DNA of 32,672 nt from the NCBI GenBank assembly GCA_964452575.1, contig CAYVMN010000018.1, positions 1-32,672 of the forward strand. Reading direction: 5' to 3'. The DNA is from CAYVMN01 sp964452575. Lineage in GTDB: Bacteria; Desulfobacterota; DSM-4660; Desulfatiglandales; Desulfatiglandaceae. Both the position numbers and the translations under genes were made by a program. Each line of letters starts with the position of its first letter. The stretch's first letter is position 1. The notes under the pieces were generated by a model that did no database searches, was not told the DNA's origin, and saw nothing but the letters and a program-made list of their open reading frames with translations. Of this stretch, positions 30,893 to 32,672 are shown piece after piece.

Positions 30893-32611
30893 ATGCGCAA
30901 CGAAAAGTTCTTCCTCCATCCCGTGCATGACTGGCAGTGCCGCTATGAGGCCTTACGTGCTTCATTCGTCGAGCGCCTGCCCGCCAAAGTAGTAGCCGAG
31001 CGCTTCGGCTATTCGGCCGCCTATATCCATCTACTCAGACACCTCTTTACCCAAGAAAAGATCGATTTCTCTGAACCTGTGCCCGAGGGCAAGACCAAGA
31101 GGCACCGAATTGATGCCGGGCTCAGGGCCAAGATCTGCAACTGGAGAGAACACCATTTGTCTGCCGGTGAAATCACCCAGCTCTTATCCGAAGAAGGGGT
31201 GGAGGTTTCCCTGCGTACCATAGAAAGGGTCCTTGCCGAAGAGGGCTACCCAAAGCTGCCCCGGAGAACACGGCTCAAGCTTGGGCTGACCGTTAAAGGT
31301 GCCCAGGTGCCTGCAGTGGCCCAGAAGATCCATATCATCGATGTTCATCAAAGACCATTTGACTCTCAAGCAGCCGGGGTTTTCCTCTTCGCTCCCTTTA
31401 TCGAGAAACTCAATCTGCTCAAGGTGGTGCAAGAGGCCGCACTACCCGGAACAAAAGCCATTCCGGCCGTGAACTACTTCCTGTCCTTTCTGGCCCTCAA
31501 ACTCATCGGCACCGAACGCTATGCCCACATGTCGGATCATTCCTTTGATCCTGGATTAGGACTTTTTGCCGGTCTCAATGTACTTCCCAAATGCACGGCC
31601 ATGTCCACATATTCCTACGGCCTGGATGCTGTCCACTTGCTGAGATTACAGCAAAGCTTTGTTAAGCAGGCAAACAGGCTCAGGCTCTATGACACCGGCA
31701 TCATTAACCTGGACTTTCATACCATCCCCCACTTTGGGGAGGAATCTGTGCTTCAGGAGCACTGGGCCGGTTCCCGAAACAAACGATTGAAAGGGGCTCT
31801 TACCCTTTTTGCTCAGGATGCCACCTCCAAGCTGATCCTCTATACAGCGGCGGACATCCAACGGGAGGAGGCCGATGATCAGATCGTAAGTTTTCTGGCC
31901 TTTTGGAAGAAAGTCCAACGCGGCGTTAAACCCACCTTTATCTTCGACTCCAAGTTAACCACCTATGCCAAGCTGTCCGAACTCAATCAGCAGGGGATCA
32001 GGTTCATCACCCTCAGGCGGCGGGGGAAAAATATGGTGCAGGGCATTGATGAGCTGCGCCCGTGGAAACGCATCCATATCCCGCACGGCAAAAGGAAATA
32101 CCCCAATCCAATGGTCCATGAAGGGTTCATCACCCTTCCAGATTATGAGGGAGAGCTTCGGCAGGTGATTGCTCGTGGCAATGGCCACGAAAAGCCCGCA
32201 TTCCTCATCTCCAATGACTTCGCCGCACCTTTAGAGTTGCTGGTAGGAAACTACTCTCGCAGATGGCGAGTTGAAAACGTCATCTCCGAGGCCGTCAATT
32301 TCTTCAACCTCAATGCGCTTTCCTCTCCTATTCTGGTCAAGGTGCACTTTGATGTCATCATGACCATGATCGCCGATACGCTTTACAGCATGTTGGCCGG
32401 AAAGCTCCGCGGATTTGAAAGCTGTGACGCATCAAAGACCTACCGCCACTTCGTTAAAGGCAAGGGTAGGATAACTCTGGACGGTCAGAAGATTACCGTC
32501 ACCTATCCTCGAAGAGCCCATAACCCCATATTGCGCTCGGTTCCATGGCACAGAGTTCCCACATCCCTTTCATGGCTAGAAGGCATCGGCCTGGAGCTTC
32601 AGTTTAAATGA
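30893..32611 (+). CDS. DDE transposase (IS4/IS1634-like)
   Basis: 572 residues from ATG 30893. The N-terminal about 180 residues carry two helix-turn-helix units (VVAERFGYSAAYIHLLRH; SAGEITQLLSEEGVEVSLRT). The catalytic RNase H-like domain follows: first Asp in GIINLDFHTIPHFG, second Asp in TFIFDSKLTTYAKL, and Glu in RRWRVENVISEAVNFF. All three catalytic acids are present and the frame is uninterrupted. The start was chosen at 30893 because upstream in-frame ATGs lie before the -35 box and encode unrelated AT-rich sequence; there is no Shine-Dalgarno. It probably inserted at the edge of the defence island. Confidence 0.88.
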   Translation: MRNEKFFLHPVHDWQCRYEALRASFVERLPAKVVAERFGYSAAYIHLLRHLFTQEKIDFSEPVPEGKTKRHRIDAGLRAKICNWREHHLSAGEITQLLSEEGVEVSLRTIERVLAEEGYPKLPRRTRLKLGLTVKGAQVPAVAQKIHIIDVHQRPFDSQAAGVFLFAPFIEKLNLLKVVQEAALPGTKAIPAVNYFLSFLALKLIGTERYAHMSDHSFDPGLGLFAGLNVLPKCTAMSTYSYGLDAVHLLRLQQSFVKQANRLRLYDTGIINLDFHTIPHFGEESVLQEHWAGSRNKRLKGALTLFAQDATSKLILYTAADIQREEADDQIVSFLAFWKKVQRGVKPTFIFDSKLTTYAKLSELNQQGIRFITLRRRGKNMVQGIDELRPWKRIHIPHGKRKYPNPMVHEGFITLPDYEGELRQVIARGNGHEKPAFLISNDFAAPLELLVGNYSRRWRVENVISEAVNFFNLNALSSPILVKVHFDVIMTMIADTLYSMLAGKLRGFESCDASKTYRHFVKGKGRITLDGQKITVTYPRRAHNPILRSVPWHRVPTSLSWLEGIGLELQFK

Positions 32612-32672
32612 TGTTATCCCCGATTTAATTCTCCCCCTTTACCAACGATCTAGGATTCCCCCCTTCTAATTC

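Larger units (their letters stand above)
30858..32672 (+). mobile_element. Insertion sequence, right part of window
   Basis: Contains an intact DDE transposase with its own promoter. The right flank after the stop (32612-32672) is pyrimidine-rich (CTCCCCCTTT, CCCCCCTTC), as in many IS ends, but the boundary and target duplication are not resolvable within the window. Confidence 0.6.

Overview
The window looks like a chromosomal segment of an anaerobic, probably sulfate-reducing, Gram-negative bacterium (Desulfobacterota-like). This is an inference from gene content: acyl-CoA dehydrogenase, NDP-forming acyl-CoA synthetase, a C-GCAxxG-C-C redox protein, 4Fe-4S proteins, and moderately GC-rich metabolic genes. 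No rRNA, tRNA or CRISPR array was recognised. The window has a metabolic left half and a defence-island right half, and both contain an unusual number of broken genes.

Left part (1-8300), mostly minus strand. It holds a deleted REP-associated transposase, an acyl-CoA dehydrogenase, an interrupted double-cluster 4Fe-4S protein (plus strand), a methyltransferase remnant, a GAF-domain class III nucleotide cyclase, an internally deleted ferredoxin-like gene, a HisD-family dehydrogenase resembling sulfopropanediol dehydrogenase HpsN, a frameshifted C-GCAxxG-C-C protein and an NDP-forming acyl-CoA synthetase. From 8300 to 8908 lies a divergent regulatory region with a good sigma70-type promoter overlapped by a palindrome.

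Middle (8909-13670), plus strand. A compact putative operon encodes a BKACE/DUF849 beta-keto acid cleavage enzyme, a MoaD/ThiS-like protein ending in Gly-Gly, an IlvD/Edd dehydratase and a metallo-beta-lactamase-fold hydrolase. A 240-bp MITE-like element with about 41-bp terminal inverted repeats follows, then a ComB-like (2-phosphosulfolactate phosphatase family) protein. Together with the HpsN-like gene this suggests an uncharacterised sulfonate or keto-acid catabolic pathway.

Right part (13760-30330), a defence island. In order it contains: a Phd/VapC toxin-antitoxin pair with a paired operator; an MNT/HEPN pair; fragments of Fic/AlbA-type and HigA-type genes; an XRE-ImmA gene broken by a stop codon; a type III restriction-modification locus (res, DUF4160, DUF2442, mod) whose Res lacks helicase motifs V-VI; a dual-specificity phosphatase remnant; a catalytically inactive long prokaryotic Argonaute translationally coupled to a PD-(D/E)XK nuclease; an AlbA_2/Schlafen-type ATPase; a chimeric ORF made of a helicase-like N-terminus and a copy of the mod 3' end; and an AbiV-like abortive infection gene. 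The window ends in a DDE transposase that appears to be transcribed from a promoter placing +1 at its ATG.

The most interesting system is the inactive Argonaute plus nuclease operon at 23551-27101. It probably acts as a guide-dependent sensor that unleashes an effector nuclease (abortive infection), and it sits directly beside a damaged type III R-M locus.
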